The notes beneath the pieces were generated by a model that saw nothing but the letters and a program-made list of their open reading frames with translations, was not told where the DNA came from and searched no databases. Source: Euhalothece natronophila Z-M001 (lineage in GTDB: Bacteria > Cyanobacteriota > Cyanobacteriia > Cyanobacteriales > Rubidibacteraceae). From it: 64,000 nt of DNA. Shown here one piece after another: positions 1 to 7,802 of the stretch (the stretch's first letter is position 1; each line of letters opens with the position of its first letter). A program made the position numbers and the translations under genes. Location of the stretch: the NCBI RefSeq assembly GCF_007904085.1, contig NZ_CP042326.1, positions 1,488,001 through 1,552,000 of the forward strand, given 5' to 3'.

Positions 1-165
1 GCTTCTGGGCTACAGTTAGGGTGGTTAATCAATCCGAAAGACGGACAAGTTGAAATTTATCGATCGCGATCAGAACAAGTGCAGGTGCAATCAATGCCCG
101 CTATTCTTTTAGGAGAAGATATCTTGCCAGGGTTTGAACTATCTTTAGACCTGAATCAACTTTGA
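1..165 (+). CDS. Uma2-family endonuclease (DUF820), C-terminal end only
   Basis: The window opens inside this reading frame, which runs in frame 1 to a TGA at 163-165 and gives 54 residues. The segment LGWLINPKDGQVEIYR followed by a GEDILPGFELSL-like ending is typical of the C-terminus of Uma2/DUF820 proteins. These are restriction-endonuclease-like (PD-(D/E)XK) proteins that are greatly expanded in cyanobacteria and whose physiological role is mostly unknown. The catalytic core lies outside the window, so activity cannot be judged. The family assignment rests on the tail motif alone. Confidence 0.75.
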   Translation, partial: ASGLQLGWLINPKDGQVEIYRSRSEQVQVQSMPAILLGEDILPGFELSLDLNQL

Positions 166-218
166 AATAATTTTCCTCAGTTGCAATCATTAATGGCTCT
201 TCATTAATCTAACATTGT

Positions 219-431
219 ATGATTTCACCTTCCGAAGTTAGCAAGGTAGCGCCCTGAGCAACATCTGTTACTGGTGATCATGTGAAAATGCGTCGCTTGA
301 TTGAGACAGGTAAAGAGACTCTAACCATTCCTAAACATAAGCAGCTAGATACAGGAACTTGTCGAGCGATTCTCAAACAAGCAAGTCAATATATTTCGCT
401 TTCAGAACTAGCTGAGTATTTTTATGAGTGA
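219..431 (+). pseudogene. Degenerate HicA-type mRNA interferase remnant
   Basis: From 273 to 431 the frame reads GDHVKMRRLIETGKETLTIP and then a PKHKQLDTGTCRAILKQ segment. This matches the second half of HicA toxins: the catalytic histidine region (GSHxxM) and the C-terminal helix. Upstream in the same frame an ATG at 219 starts a short HicA-like N-terminus, which is interrupted by a TGA at 255-257. About 20 expected residues are missing, so the gene looks internally deleted. No HicB antitoxin follows. A truncated product could start at GTG 282 or ATG 288 but would lack the N-terminal strand. HicA toxins are double-stranded-RNA-binding-fold mRNA interferases; this copy is probably dead. Confidence 0.6.
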
Positions 432-471
432 GGGGTTGCTCTCATTTTTAGGGTTGATAAGTGAGGTTAAA

Positions 472-490
472 GTGAGATACTATAGCTCAC
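472..490. promoter_or_regulatory. Imperfect inverted repeat upstream of the dynamin operon
   Basis: The sequence GTGAGATACTATAGCTCAC has 5-bp perfect outer arms (GTGAG/CTCAC) and a further TA/TA pairing inside. It lies about 130 bases upstream of the small membrane-protein gene and contains a TATAG that could be part of a -10 box. It could be an operator or chance; there is no other support. Confidence 0.2.
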
Positions 491-617
491 ATAAAAGCTA
501 AAGGATCATTCAGTCATTTTCTGCTATGGTGGGAGTTACAGAAATGAGTTTCTTTTCTCACAAGACAATAGTAGATGGGCTGGGTATCTGATCCGCTCAA
601 ACTTTGGAGAAAAACCC

Positions 618-1019
618 ATGAGTCAGAATTCTTCCCGCCGTCAGAAAGCAGCGAAATGGGCTGGAAAAGCGTCTTTATTCGTAGCGAATCAATATTTGAA
701 ACCAAAGCAACAACAAGGGAAAACCTCTCCAGAAACGGAAGAGAAACTCGCTCAAACAGCCTCGGAAACCCCTCAAGAAATCAAAGAAAAGCCCGATCAA
801 AAATCTCGTCGTCGAAAAGTTGGGAAATGGGGAAAGCAAGCCTCTTTATTCGCAGCGAAAGAGTATCTTCGGCGGAATGATCAACAAGTATCTGAACAGA
901 AAAAGCCCACACTTCTCGAAACCTTTTTAGAAATTATCAAAGTCAGCGTCTATGCAATCTGCGCGATCGCGCTGAGTATTTTATTATTAACCCTTCGCTT
1001 TGGCTATGGTGTCCGTTAA
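618..1019 (+). CDS. Small tail-anchored membrane protein with a duplicated basic motif
   Basis: The product is 133 residues and I do not recognise its family. A motif of about 20 residues occurs twice, at residues 7-27 and 65-84. Each copy has an Arg-rich start, then a K-W-G/A-x-K/Q-A-S-L-F-x-A core, then a Y-L end. The duplication is also visible at DNA level around 671 and 841. Between the copies lies a polar, Gln/Glu/Lys-rich linker. Residues 107-127 form a single hydrophobic helix with only six residues after it, so the protein is probably C-tail-anchored with its basic part in the cytoplasm. It ends 39 bases before the large dynamin-like gene, so the two are probably co-transcribed. I infer it may be a membrane anchor or recruiter for that GTPase. 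Confidence 0.7.
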   Translation: MSQNSSRRQKAAKWAGKASLFVANQYLKPKQQQGKTSPETEEKLAQTASETPQEIKEKPDQKSRRRKVGKWGKQASLFAAKEYLRRNDQQVSEQKKPTLLETFLEIIKVSVYAICAIALSILLLTLRFGYGVR

Positions 1020-1058
1020 ATTTTTCTAATCAATCTATCATCAACTGGGAGTAAAATC

Positions 1059-4000
1059 ATGTCCTCTAAAACCGATCAATCCCTAAACTATCCCTTTCTA
1101 TTACTGACTCATCTGGTTTGTGCTGATCGAGAGATTCACAATAAAGAATTAAACTACTTACAAATATTAGCAGGAAAGAAAGGAATTAATAATGAAACTC
1201 TGAGAGAGAAAGAGAAAATCCTGACTCAAGATGAGTCCTTATTATCAATGGAAACAGTTGCAGAAAAAATTTCTCCTCAACAACAAAGTGCAGTCATGAG
1301 AGATTTGCTTTTAATGGCATTTGCTGATGGTTATTTCTCCCCATTAGAACGCCAAATGCTCGAACAAGTAAGGGAAATATGGAATTGGTCATCAGAAAAA
1401 CTAGAGAATTTTATCCAGAGTGCAAACGAGTTTCAAGAGGCTCAAGAAAACTATTTTACAACCTTACATCAGACAACTAAATTAGAAGGTCAGTTATGGA
1501 ATGATCCAGACTATCAAAACGGAATTAAACAAAGCGCGATCGTCTCCCATGAAGATTATCCCTTTGCGAAAGAGGCGTTAGAAAAGACAGAAGCAAAACT
1601 AAAGGAATTAGAACAGAAACTTGACCAAACTCTAACAGATATTCAAAACCAAATTAATCAGAAAGCCAAAGCAGAAACGGCTAAAGAAGTGATTAATCTT
1701 TTGCATGAAACAATCCAACATCTCAAAGACGAAATCAAAACAAAATTGATTGCAGTTCAAGACTCTCTAGAAGCAAAAAAGAGTAACTTGGATTATTTTA
1801 CGATCGCGTTCATGGGAAAAACCAAAGCTGGAAAAAGTACCCTGCATTCAATTTTAACCGAACAAGGATGGAGCGCGATCGGGGCTGGAAAACAACGCAC
1901 CACTCGCCTCAACCGTGTTTATGAATGGAAAAACATCCGCATCATCGACACACCTGGAATTGGCGCACCAAATGGAAAAACTGACGAAGAAATCGCCCAA
2001 AGCATTATCAATAAAGCCGATTTAGTCGTTTTTGTGGTCACTAACGACAGTCAACAAGAAAGTGAGTTTCAGTTTCTCAAGCTATTAAAACAGAATGCAA
2101 AACCGCTTTGTATTTTGCTCAATGTATTTAAAAACTTGAGTAACTCACAGCGGGGAGAATATGAATTAAAATGCTTTCTAGAAAATCCTGAACGGCTATT
2201 TAATGATCAAGAAATGGAAGGACATATTAATCGCATTCGAGAGTATGCAGAAAAGTATTATGGAAATGATTATTTTGCTATTGTTCCTGTAATGCTATTA
2301 GCTGCACAGCTATCCTATCAAGACAAACATGAAAACCACAAAGAGCAACTTTGGCAAGCCAGTCAAATTGAGAAGTTTTTAGATCAAATTCGCTTATCCG
2401 TAGTGGAACAGGGAGCAATTCGCCGTTCTCAAAACTTGCTAGGAAGTACAGTGAAAGTCATTGAAGAAGCTGATACTTGGGCGAAAGAACAAGCAACTCC
2501 TTATCACACTTTAGCAGAGGAAATTCAACATAAGCAGGAAAAATTAGAGCAGGATATTGACAAAGCAATCAAAGAAACAGAGAAAGCCTTAGAAATAGAG
2601 ATGAAGGCTTTATTTCAGGAAATTAGAGATGCGATCCCTCAGTTTGCAGAAGAACATTGGAATGAGTCAGAATCTAAGCAAAAATTAGCATGGGAAAAAC
2701 TCTTAAAAGAGATCAAGTTGGAAGAAAGACTAAAAAATAGTGCTGAAGAAAAGTGGAATAACTTTATTAATAAAGTTAAGCAATTACTGGAAGAACTAGG
2801 AAAAGATTTACAGTTTACAGCAGAGTTCGGAGGAATACCAGGTTTTGATTTTGCTAACCAAAAGAGATTTGGCTTCAAAGATTTTTTTCGTTTTTTAGGT
2901 GGCATTTTTGGAGTAGCAGGCGCTTTTGCTTTTTTATTTGCAGGTGGTTTTATTCTAGGAATAGTTATGACAGTTACTGGAATAGTTATGGGTTTGGTTG
3001 CGAATTTATTTAAGTCTAAAGCTGAGATTAAAAAAGAAGCTGTTGAGAAGATAAGTAAGTCATTACTACAGCAAATTAATCAATGTGAAAAAGAAGTTAC
3101 GAATCAAATAACAGCAGAATTTCGGAACAACTGTAACCAAGTGAAGACAGAAGTTAAAACCTATTTTCATCAACTTGTAGCTGGTTTAGAAACGATTTCT
3201 CAGCAACTTACAACCAGTCAATCTAACTTAGACCAACAAGTTAATTCTCTCAACTGCGCTTATGGAAAACGGATTATTGACTGGAGTCAAAAACACTATG
3301 AAACTCTCACTCAAGATGCAATTAATCGTGAAGTGGCTAGTGTCACGCGAGACATTGGTAAAAGCATTACCATTGAAGCTAAAAAAAATGTTTCCATCAC
3401 TCGCACTCAAGAAGAACTTGACTTAATCTTACAAGAGAAAGTAGTGATTCAGTTCAGAGAAATTAGCTGGAATTATTTAGTACACCCAAAAAAGTTACCA
3501 CGATCAGAGGAGAAAATTATGAATACTCATCATCACTATGATTCTGAATTTGAAGTTAACGAAATTAGCCAACGCTTTCAAACTCATTTAAACCAATTTG
3601 AAAAATTTCTATCTTCTCAGGAAGACGAACAACTGAAAGCTATCCATGAAAAGTTACGTCAAGACTTGGATAACTATTATCAAAATGGGATTCTTACCAT
3701 CACGCTGATTGGACAGTATAGTGCAGGAAAATCAACGATTATTTCTGCTTTAACAGGAAGACGAGACATTTACATTGACGCAGATATCGCCACCGATACC
3801 ACGACATTGTATGACTGGAATGGAATTAAAATAGTTGACACTCCTGGACTTTATACTGATCGAAAAGATCATGATCAAATTACTTATGAGGCAATTGAAA
3901 AAGCTGATTTGCTAGTTTTCTGTTTAACCAGTAAGCTGTTCGATAATATCACCGCCGATAACTTCAAAAAACTCGCCTATGATCAAGAGTATGCTAGTAA

Positions 4001-5255
4001 AATGATGTTAGTGATTAATAAAATGTCTCAGGCTTCAGGAGAAGAAGAGGAGTTAATTGCTAACTATAAAGAGAGTCTTGCTAAAGCACTAGAACCTTAT
4101 TCCTTAGAATCTTTTCCACTGTCTTTCATTGATGCAAAAGACTACTGTGAAGGAATTGATGAAGAAGATAATTTATTAATTGAATTAAGTAGTTTTTCTG
4201 AGTTTATTCAACAACTGAATCAGTTTATAGAAGAGAAGCAAATTACTGCTCGTTTGGATACGCCAGTTCGGATCATTTTATCTAAAATCAGTGATGCTGA
4301 GTTAGCTATACAAAGGGATGATACCGAAGATTCTGCTTATTTAGAATTGGTCGATCGCTGTGCAAAAAGAGTTGAGGAAGAAAGAAAACGTTTTTGGATA
4401 GAAGTTAAAAAAATTGCGCTTGAACTCTACTCAAAAGTACAGAAAGAAGCAACTCCCCTAGTTGAAGGATTGGGTAAAATTGAAGATGAAAAAGAATGGG
4501 AAAAAATAGATGAAAAAGTAGAAAAAAATATAGATAAACATTGTGAATATGCTCAGGAAAAACTAAAAGAAGCGATAATTAAAGCACAAGAATCTCTATT
4601 TAATACTTTAAAAGAAGTTTTAGAGGGAGATTTAGGACAAGGCTTTCAGAAAAATTATCAACGTCAGCAACAACAATATGCTGGTGAAACATATAATTAT
4701 TATTATAATAAAACCTCAGAGCGGTGGCAGAAAAATAGTAACTTTGAAAATTTCGGTAAGAAAATAGAAAAATTAAATTTTTTCAGCGATTTTGTTGCTA
4801 ATGGTTTATTGAAAGTAGCCCACAGAGATACAGTTTATCAAGCTGGTAAATTTCTTGGCATCAAGTTTAAGCCCTTTGGCGCATTCAAAGCTGCTGACAA
4901 GATTGCAGGTGCGGCGAAAGTGATTAAATTTGCTGGGCCTGCTTTGGCTGCTGGTGCATTACTGCTTGATGTTAAAAACAGTAAGGATGAAGAGAAACAA
5001 AGTGAAAAATTATCTCAAGCTCGTAAAGAGATTAATAGTCAATTTACTGAATTAGCTCAACAATTACAAACCCAACTTGAAAGTATTGGGCGAGAAGTAG
5101 AAACACAACTGTATGATGAAGCAGTAACAAAAATTGAAGAGATGCGAGAAGCCCACAATGCAACAATTACTGAAAACCAAGAACAAGTACAGGAATTAAC
5201 AACCTTGCGCCAAGAACTTAAAGGGATTCTTTCTGAAATTCGCCAAGCTCTATAG
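1059..5255 (+). CDS. TerB-like domain plus two dynamin-like GTPase modules in one 1398-aa protein
   Basis: Residues 1-125 form an all-helical, acidic TerB/DUF533-like domain. A coiled coil (about 165-245) leads to GTPase 1: P-loop GKTKAGKST at 253-261, a threonine-rich switch I, DTPG at 297-300, and a degenerate NKxD (NVFK, 355-358). Long helices follow, then a Gly/Phe/Val-rich hydrophobic hairpin (about 610-651) that could insert in membrane. GTPase 2 has P-loop GQYSAGKST at 885-893, DTPG at 927-930 and NKMS at 987-990, then coiled coils and a second hydrophobic stretch (about 1280-1310). This is the layout of bacterial dynamin-like proteins (the LeoA/BDLP type), which remodel membranes by GTP-driven assembly; here two are joined. 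An internal ATG at 3519 (residue 821) has an AGAGGAG site six bases upstream, so the second half may also be made separately as 578 residues. Membrane maintenance or phage defence are both plausible. Confidence 0.85.
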   Translation: MSSKTDQSLNYPFLLLTHLVCADREIHNKELNYLQILAGKKGINNETLREKEKILTQDESLLSMETVAEKISPQQQSAVMRDLLLMAFADGYFSPLERQMLEQVREIWNWSSEKLENFIQSANEFQEAQENYFTTLHQTTKLEGQLWNDPDYQNGIKQSAIVSHEDYPFAKEALEKTEAKLKELEQKLDQTLTDIQNQINQKAKAETAKEVINLLHETIQHLKDEIKTKLIAVQDSLEAKKSNLDYFTIAFMGKTKAGKSTLHSILTEQGWSAIGAGKQRTTRLNRVYEWKNIRIIDTPGIGAPNGKTDEEIAQSIINKADLVVFVVTNDSQQESEFQFLKLLKQNAKPLCILLNVFKNLSNSQRGEYELKCFLENPERLFNDQEMEGHINRIREYAEKYYGNDYFAIVPVMLLAAQLSYQDKHENHKEQLWQASQIEKFLDQIRLSVVEQGAIRRSQNLLGSTVKVIEEADTWAKEQATPYHTLAEEIQHKQEKLEQDIDKAIKETEKALEIEMKALFQEIRDAIPQFAEEHWNESESKQKLAWEKLLKEIKLEERLKNSAEEKWNNFINKVKQLLEELGKDLQFTAEFGGIPGFDFANQKRFGFKDFFRFLGGIFGVAGAFAFLFAGGFILGIVMTVTGIVMGLVANLFKSKAEIKKEAVEKISKSLLQQINQCEKEVTNQITAEFRNNCNQVKTEVKTYFHQLVAGLETISQQLTTSQSNLDQQVNSLNCAYGKRIIDWSQKHYETLTQDAINREVASVTRDIGKSITIEAKKNVSITRTQEELDLILQEKVVIQFREISWNYLVHPKKLPRSEEKIMNTHHHYDSEFEVNEISQRFQTHLNQFEKFLSSQEDEQLKAIHEKLRQDLDNYYQNGILTITLIGQYSAGKSTIISALTGRRDIYIDADIATDTTTLYDWNGIKIVDTPGLYTDRKDHDQITYEAIEKADLLVFCLTSKLFDNITADNFKKLAYDQEYASKMMLVINKMSQASGEEEELIANYKESLAKALEPYSLESFPLSFIDAKDYCEGIDEEDNLLIELSSFSEFIQQLNQFIEEKQITARLDTPVRIILSKISDAELAIQRDDTEDSAYLELVDRCAKRVEEERKRFWIEVKKIALELYSKVQKEATPLVEGLGKIEDEKEWEKIDEKVEKNIDKHCEYAQEKLKEAIIKAQESLFNTLKEVLEGDLGQGFQKNYQRQQQQYAGETYNYYYNKTSERWQKNSNFENFGKKIEKLNFFSDFVANGLLKVAHRDTVYQAGKFLGIKFKPFGAFKAADKIAGAAKVIKFAGPALAAGALLLDVKNSKDEEKQSEKLSQARKEINSQFTELAQQLQTQLESIGREVETQLYDEAVTKIEEMREAHNATITENQEQVQELTTLRQELKGILSEIRQAL

Positions 5256-5260
5256 CCCTG

Positions 5261-5294
5261 TAGGTTGGGTTATCAGTCAAGCAAACCCAACCTA
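5261..5294. repeat. Inverted repeat TAGGTTGGGTT / AACCCAACCTA
   Basis: An 11-bp perfect stem (5261-5271 with 5284-5294) encloses a 12-base loop, just after the stop codon of the dynamin-like gene. Palindromes of this TAGGTTGGGT type are widely dispersed in cyanobacterial genomes. It has no T-run, so it is more likely a dispersed repeat than an intrinsic terminator, though it could protect the 3' end of the mRNA. Confidence 0.6.
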
Positions 5295-5419
5295 AGTCAG
5301 TTTTGGCTGGTTTGGCTTTCTCGAAATTATCACCGCTAATGGCGATGGGTTGCCAGATAGCTTTGGCAAATTGGACAATGAACCTGCCGTTGGCTTTGCT
5401 TGCGCCCATAGTGTGGCAG

Positions 5420-6418
5420 TTAATTCATCACCAAGGCAAGTTTCCCTGTCATACCACCTGCTTCGATCATTTTATGGGCTTCTTTTGCTTTTTCTAGGGG
5501 AAAGGTTTGATGAAGATGAATCGTTAATCCCCCTTGATCAATGAGGCGAGAACATTGTTCTAAAATCTGAGTTTGGGCAATTTGAGCTTCTAAATTATCG
5601 GTTAATTGCGGGGTTAACATTAACTCTAAACCAATTCGGAGATTGCGCGATCGCGCTTGCTTCCAATTTGTACTGTCACTTGGGTTTAAAATTGTGACCA
5701 AATCCCCATATACTTGCACGGCAGGAAAAGTTTCTTCGAGAGTGTCTCCGCCAACGGTATCAAAAGCTAACTCTACGCCTTCTCCCTCTGTCCAATCATT
5801 GACTGCTTCCACAAAATTAGTTTCTTGATAATTAATGGGATGCGCTCCTAAATCCTTAACAAATTGCGCCTTTTCAGGGGTGCTAATTGTTGTACAAACT
5901 TCTGCCCCTTTTAATTTTGCCAGTTGAATTGCTACATGACCAACCCCTCCTGCACCTGCATGCACCAATACCCGTCTTCCTGCTTCTAATCGTCCGCGAT
6001 CATATAGGGCTTCCCAAGCAGTAATCAAGACTAATGGGGCTGCTGCTGCTTCAGCAAAAGAGAGAGATTGGGGTTTTTTCGCCACAAACCGTTCATCCAC
6101 CACTGCGTATTGTGCATAATTCCCAGTTCCTTTTTTACCCAGTCCGCCGTGACAGAAATAAACCTCATCCCCGACTTGAAACCGACTCACCTCACTTCCG
6201 ACTTGTTCTACTACACCTGCTCCATCACAGCCTAAAATAGCAGGGAGTTGTTCTGGGTAGAAAGTGCCTCCGCGACGTAGTTTGGTATCCACAGGATTAA
6301 TTCCCGCTGCCTGAAGACGAATTAAAATATGTTGTGAGGTTTGAATTTTGGGGCTAATGACATCTTGAGGTTGCAACACATTGGGACTGCCATTAGTTGT
6401 CATCGCGATCGCGCGCAT
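5420..6418 (-). CDS. Zinc-independent NADPH:quinone oxidoreductase-like protein (MDR superfamily)
   Basis: The 332-residue protein is a medium-chain dehydrogenase/reductase. The GroES-like half carries GCDGAGVVEQVG (63-74), and the Rossmann half carries the nucleotide-binding AGAGGVG at 154-160. The structural-zinc cysteine cluster and catalytic zinc ligands of alcohol dehydrogenases are absent, which places it with zeta-crystallin-type quinone reductases. These use NADPH to reduce quinones or activated alkenes in the cytosol; the substrate here is unknown. It is divergent from the hydrolase gene that follows, with a shared 55-base promoter region. Confidence 0.85.
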   Translation of the reverse strand: MRAIAMTTNGSPNVLQPQDVISPKIQTSQHILIRLQAAGINPVDTKLRRGGTFYPEQLPAILGCDGAGVVEQVGSEVSRFQVGDEVYFCHGGLGKKGTGNYAQYAVVDERFVAKKPQSLSFAEAAAAPLVLITAWEALYDRGRLEAGRRVLVHAGAGGVGHVAIQLAKLKGAEVCTTISTPEKAQFVKDLGAHPINYQETNFVEAVNDWTEGEGVELAFDTVGGDTLEETFPAVQVYGDLVTILNPSDSTNWKQARSRNLRIGLELMLTPQLTDNLEAQIAQTQILEQCSRLIDQGGLTIHLHQTFPLEKAKEAHKMIEAGGMTGKLALVMN

Positions 6419-6473
6419 ATATAAGTCTCCTGATCAAACAAACTCCAAGGTAACATTTTATCTTTTTCGCAAT

Positions 6474-7097
6474 ATGTTGAATTCTCCAGACTATCTTCTT
6501 TTTGCCCAACATGGTTGGGCGGATACTTCGGTTACTATGCGAACTTTAGCCAATCGGTTAAGGTTAGAAAATACCGTGGTGATTACCCCCAATTTGGGGT
6601 TTTATCGCACTTGGTGGCGCATGCGACCTCTGATTGCTCAAGTTAGCGCGATCGCGCAATATTATCTTAATCACTTTCCTCATACACCCATTAGAATTAT
6701 TGGACATTCCATGGGAGGCTTAATTTGGTTAGAAATTTTAAAAAATCATCCCGAATGGTGGCAAAGAGTAGAGAGTCTTGTGTTAATTGCCTGTCCTATC
6801 AAAGGTGCTGAATTAGCTAGAATCATTGACCCCTTAGGGTTAGGAATTGGGGTGGCAAAAGCATTAGCTAAAAATCGTCAATCTTTAGCAGAAAATATTG
6901 CCAAAATAATTCCCACTCTAAGCATTAGCAGTAACTATTTCTTGAGAACAGATGGGACAATTTCTGTGAATTCCACCCAATTTAATTATGCTCAATGCAT
7001 CTGCATACCTGGAGTTTCTCATGCTGATTTACGAATTTCTCCAAAAGTGATTTATAGCATTCGTGATTTTTGGGGAATTAAACAAAAAATCAGCTAA
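6474..7097 (+). CDS. Alpha/beta-hydrolase, lipase/esterase-like
   Basis: The open frame extends upstream to 6381, but that part overlaps the divergent oxidoreductase gene. The ATG at 6474 gives MLNSPDYLLFAQHGWAD, a normal start for this fold, and 207 residues. The HGW oxyanion segment is at 13-15 and the nucleophile elbow GHSMG is at 77-81 with Ser79. A GVSHAD segment near the C-terminus would supply the catalytic histidine. The protein is soluble, with no signal peptide. The substrate cannot be deduced from sequence; many cyanobacterial homologues are annotated only as hydrolases. Confidence 0.8.
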   Translation: MLNSPDYLLFAQHGWADTSVTMRTLANRLRLENTVVITPNLGFYRTWWRMRPLIAQVSAIAQYYLNHFPHTPIRIIGHSMGGLIWLEILKNHPEWWQRVESLVLIACPIKGAELARIIDPLGLGIGVAKALAKNRQSLAENIAKIIPTLSISSNYFLRTDGTISVNSTQFNYAQCICIPGVSHADLRISPKVIYSIRDFWGIKQKIS

Positions 7098-7220
7098 TAC
7101 CATACTTTTAACGATCCCCCCTCTGAAAGAGCTTACAATCCAGTCAAATCAAGGGATTAAACTCGAAAGGGGCAAAATGGCTGCAATCCCTGTTTGTACT
7201 GGGTCGTTCCTTAAAGATCA

Positions 7221-7395
7221 ACTTGAGCCTCTTCTGCCTAAAGGCGAGAAGATTCCCTTGTAGACTCTTATCTAGATTTAACTCTTAGAGTTAAATCCCC
7301 GACAGACCGCCGTTACAGGGCTGTTTGGTCACGGTCGCTCCAACCGCAGACACTTACATCTTAACACAGAACGCCATAAATGGCGGGGTTTTGAA
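7221..7395 (-). mobile_element. TnpB-type (IS200/IS605) 3' end remnant, minus strand, with omega-RNA-like hairpins
   Basis: Read on the minus strand, 7350-7291 encodes SAVGATVTKQPCNGGLSGI and then TAA. This resembles the VSACGATV-type C-terminus of cyanobacterial TnpB proteins. A stop lies just upstream in frame, so the gene is dead. Beyond the stop come a perfect 9-bp hairpin (7276-7296, ATTTAACTC/GAGTTAAAT) and a second hairpin (7231-7251, with GCC/GGC and CTTCT/AGAAG arms). The remnant ends near GAGGCTCAAG at about 7221-7230. GAATCTTC followed by a hairpin and GAGG-TCAAG is the usual right-end/omega-RNA scaffold order in this transposon group. The rest of tnpB and the left end are missing. 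Confidence 0.5.
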
Positions 7396-7411
7396 CCCGT
7401 GATTTTACGAT

Positions 7412-7685
7412 AACAGAAACTACAAATGGGATTACATAGGATCAAGGAACGTTGTGTCTGCTGAAGTGATTAGAAATCTAGGTCTAACCCAGAGCGCGGG
7501 TTTCCCGCACATCAGCAAGCGCACCTTGGAAAATGCTTGTGGAGACAAGGGGCTGTAGGCGGAATTTAGTTCCGCCCTTTATAAGTTCCGTCGGTCTCAC
7601 GGGGGTTAGCTTACGGGCTAATCTAGTTAAGAGTCTGAAGCAAGAATCTTCCACTAAGCTGAGGCGATAGTAGGAGAGGTTCAAG
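7412..7685 (+). mobile_element. Second TnpB-type 3' end remnant, plus strand, facing the first
   Basis: The frame 7457-7558 encodes SAEVIRNLGL and, further on, RTLENACGDKGL before a TAG. The NACGD near a TnpB stop is typical of the family. After the stop come a GGCGGAATTTAGTTCCGCC hairpin (7558-7576) and a TTAGC/GCTAA hairpin (about 7606-7621). Next come CAAGAATCTTCC and an imperfect hairpin, ending at GAGAGGTTCAAG (about 7674-7685). The terminal block has the same layout as the minus-strand remnant, so the two ends converge. No upstream tnpB body remains. Confidence 0.5.
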
Positions 7686-7802
7686 CTACCAGTCTAATTA
7701 AGGGAAGTTCTAAGAATTCTTGCAAAGTAAACTCAATAAGCAATATATTGTTAAACTTAGTAAAGAATCTGAAAACTTAACTTTAATCAATCAATATTTA
7801 TC

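Larger units (their letters stand above)
7098..7802. other. Gene-free 705-base stretch holding transposon remnants
   Basis: I see no intact gene here. The stretch contains the two convergent TnpB-type 3' ends described separately (7221-7395 on minus, 7412-7685 on plus). An AT-rich 115 bases then precede hemH. Short open frames at 7063-7263 and 7484-7684 have no recognisable product. Confidence 0.6.

Noticed and set aside
618-880. Alternative frame 575-880 overlapping the small membrane protein
   Set aside because: The 618 frame has a transmembrane helix and a duplicated motif, and is spaced to form an operon with the dynamin gene; the other frame has none of these.
5218-5409. 63-codon minus-strand frame between the dynamin gene and the oxidoreductase
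   Set aside because: It overlaps the dynamin 3' end and the dispersed palindrome, has no recognisable motif, and its start region has no ribosome-binding site.
7381-7420. tRNA-like GGGTTCAAAACCCC on the minus strand
   Set aside because: It looks like a T-arm but no matching acceptor, D or anticodon arms could be laid out; it fits the TnpB remnant instead.
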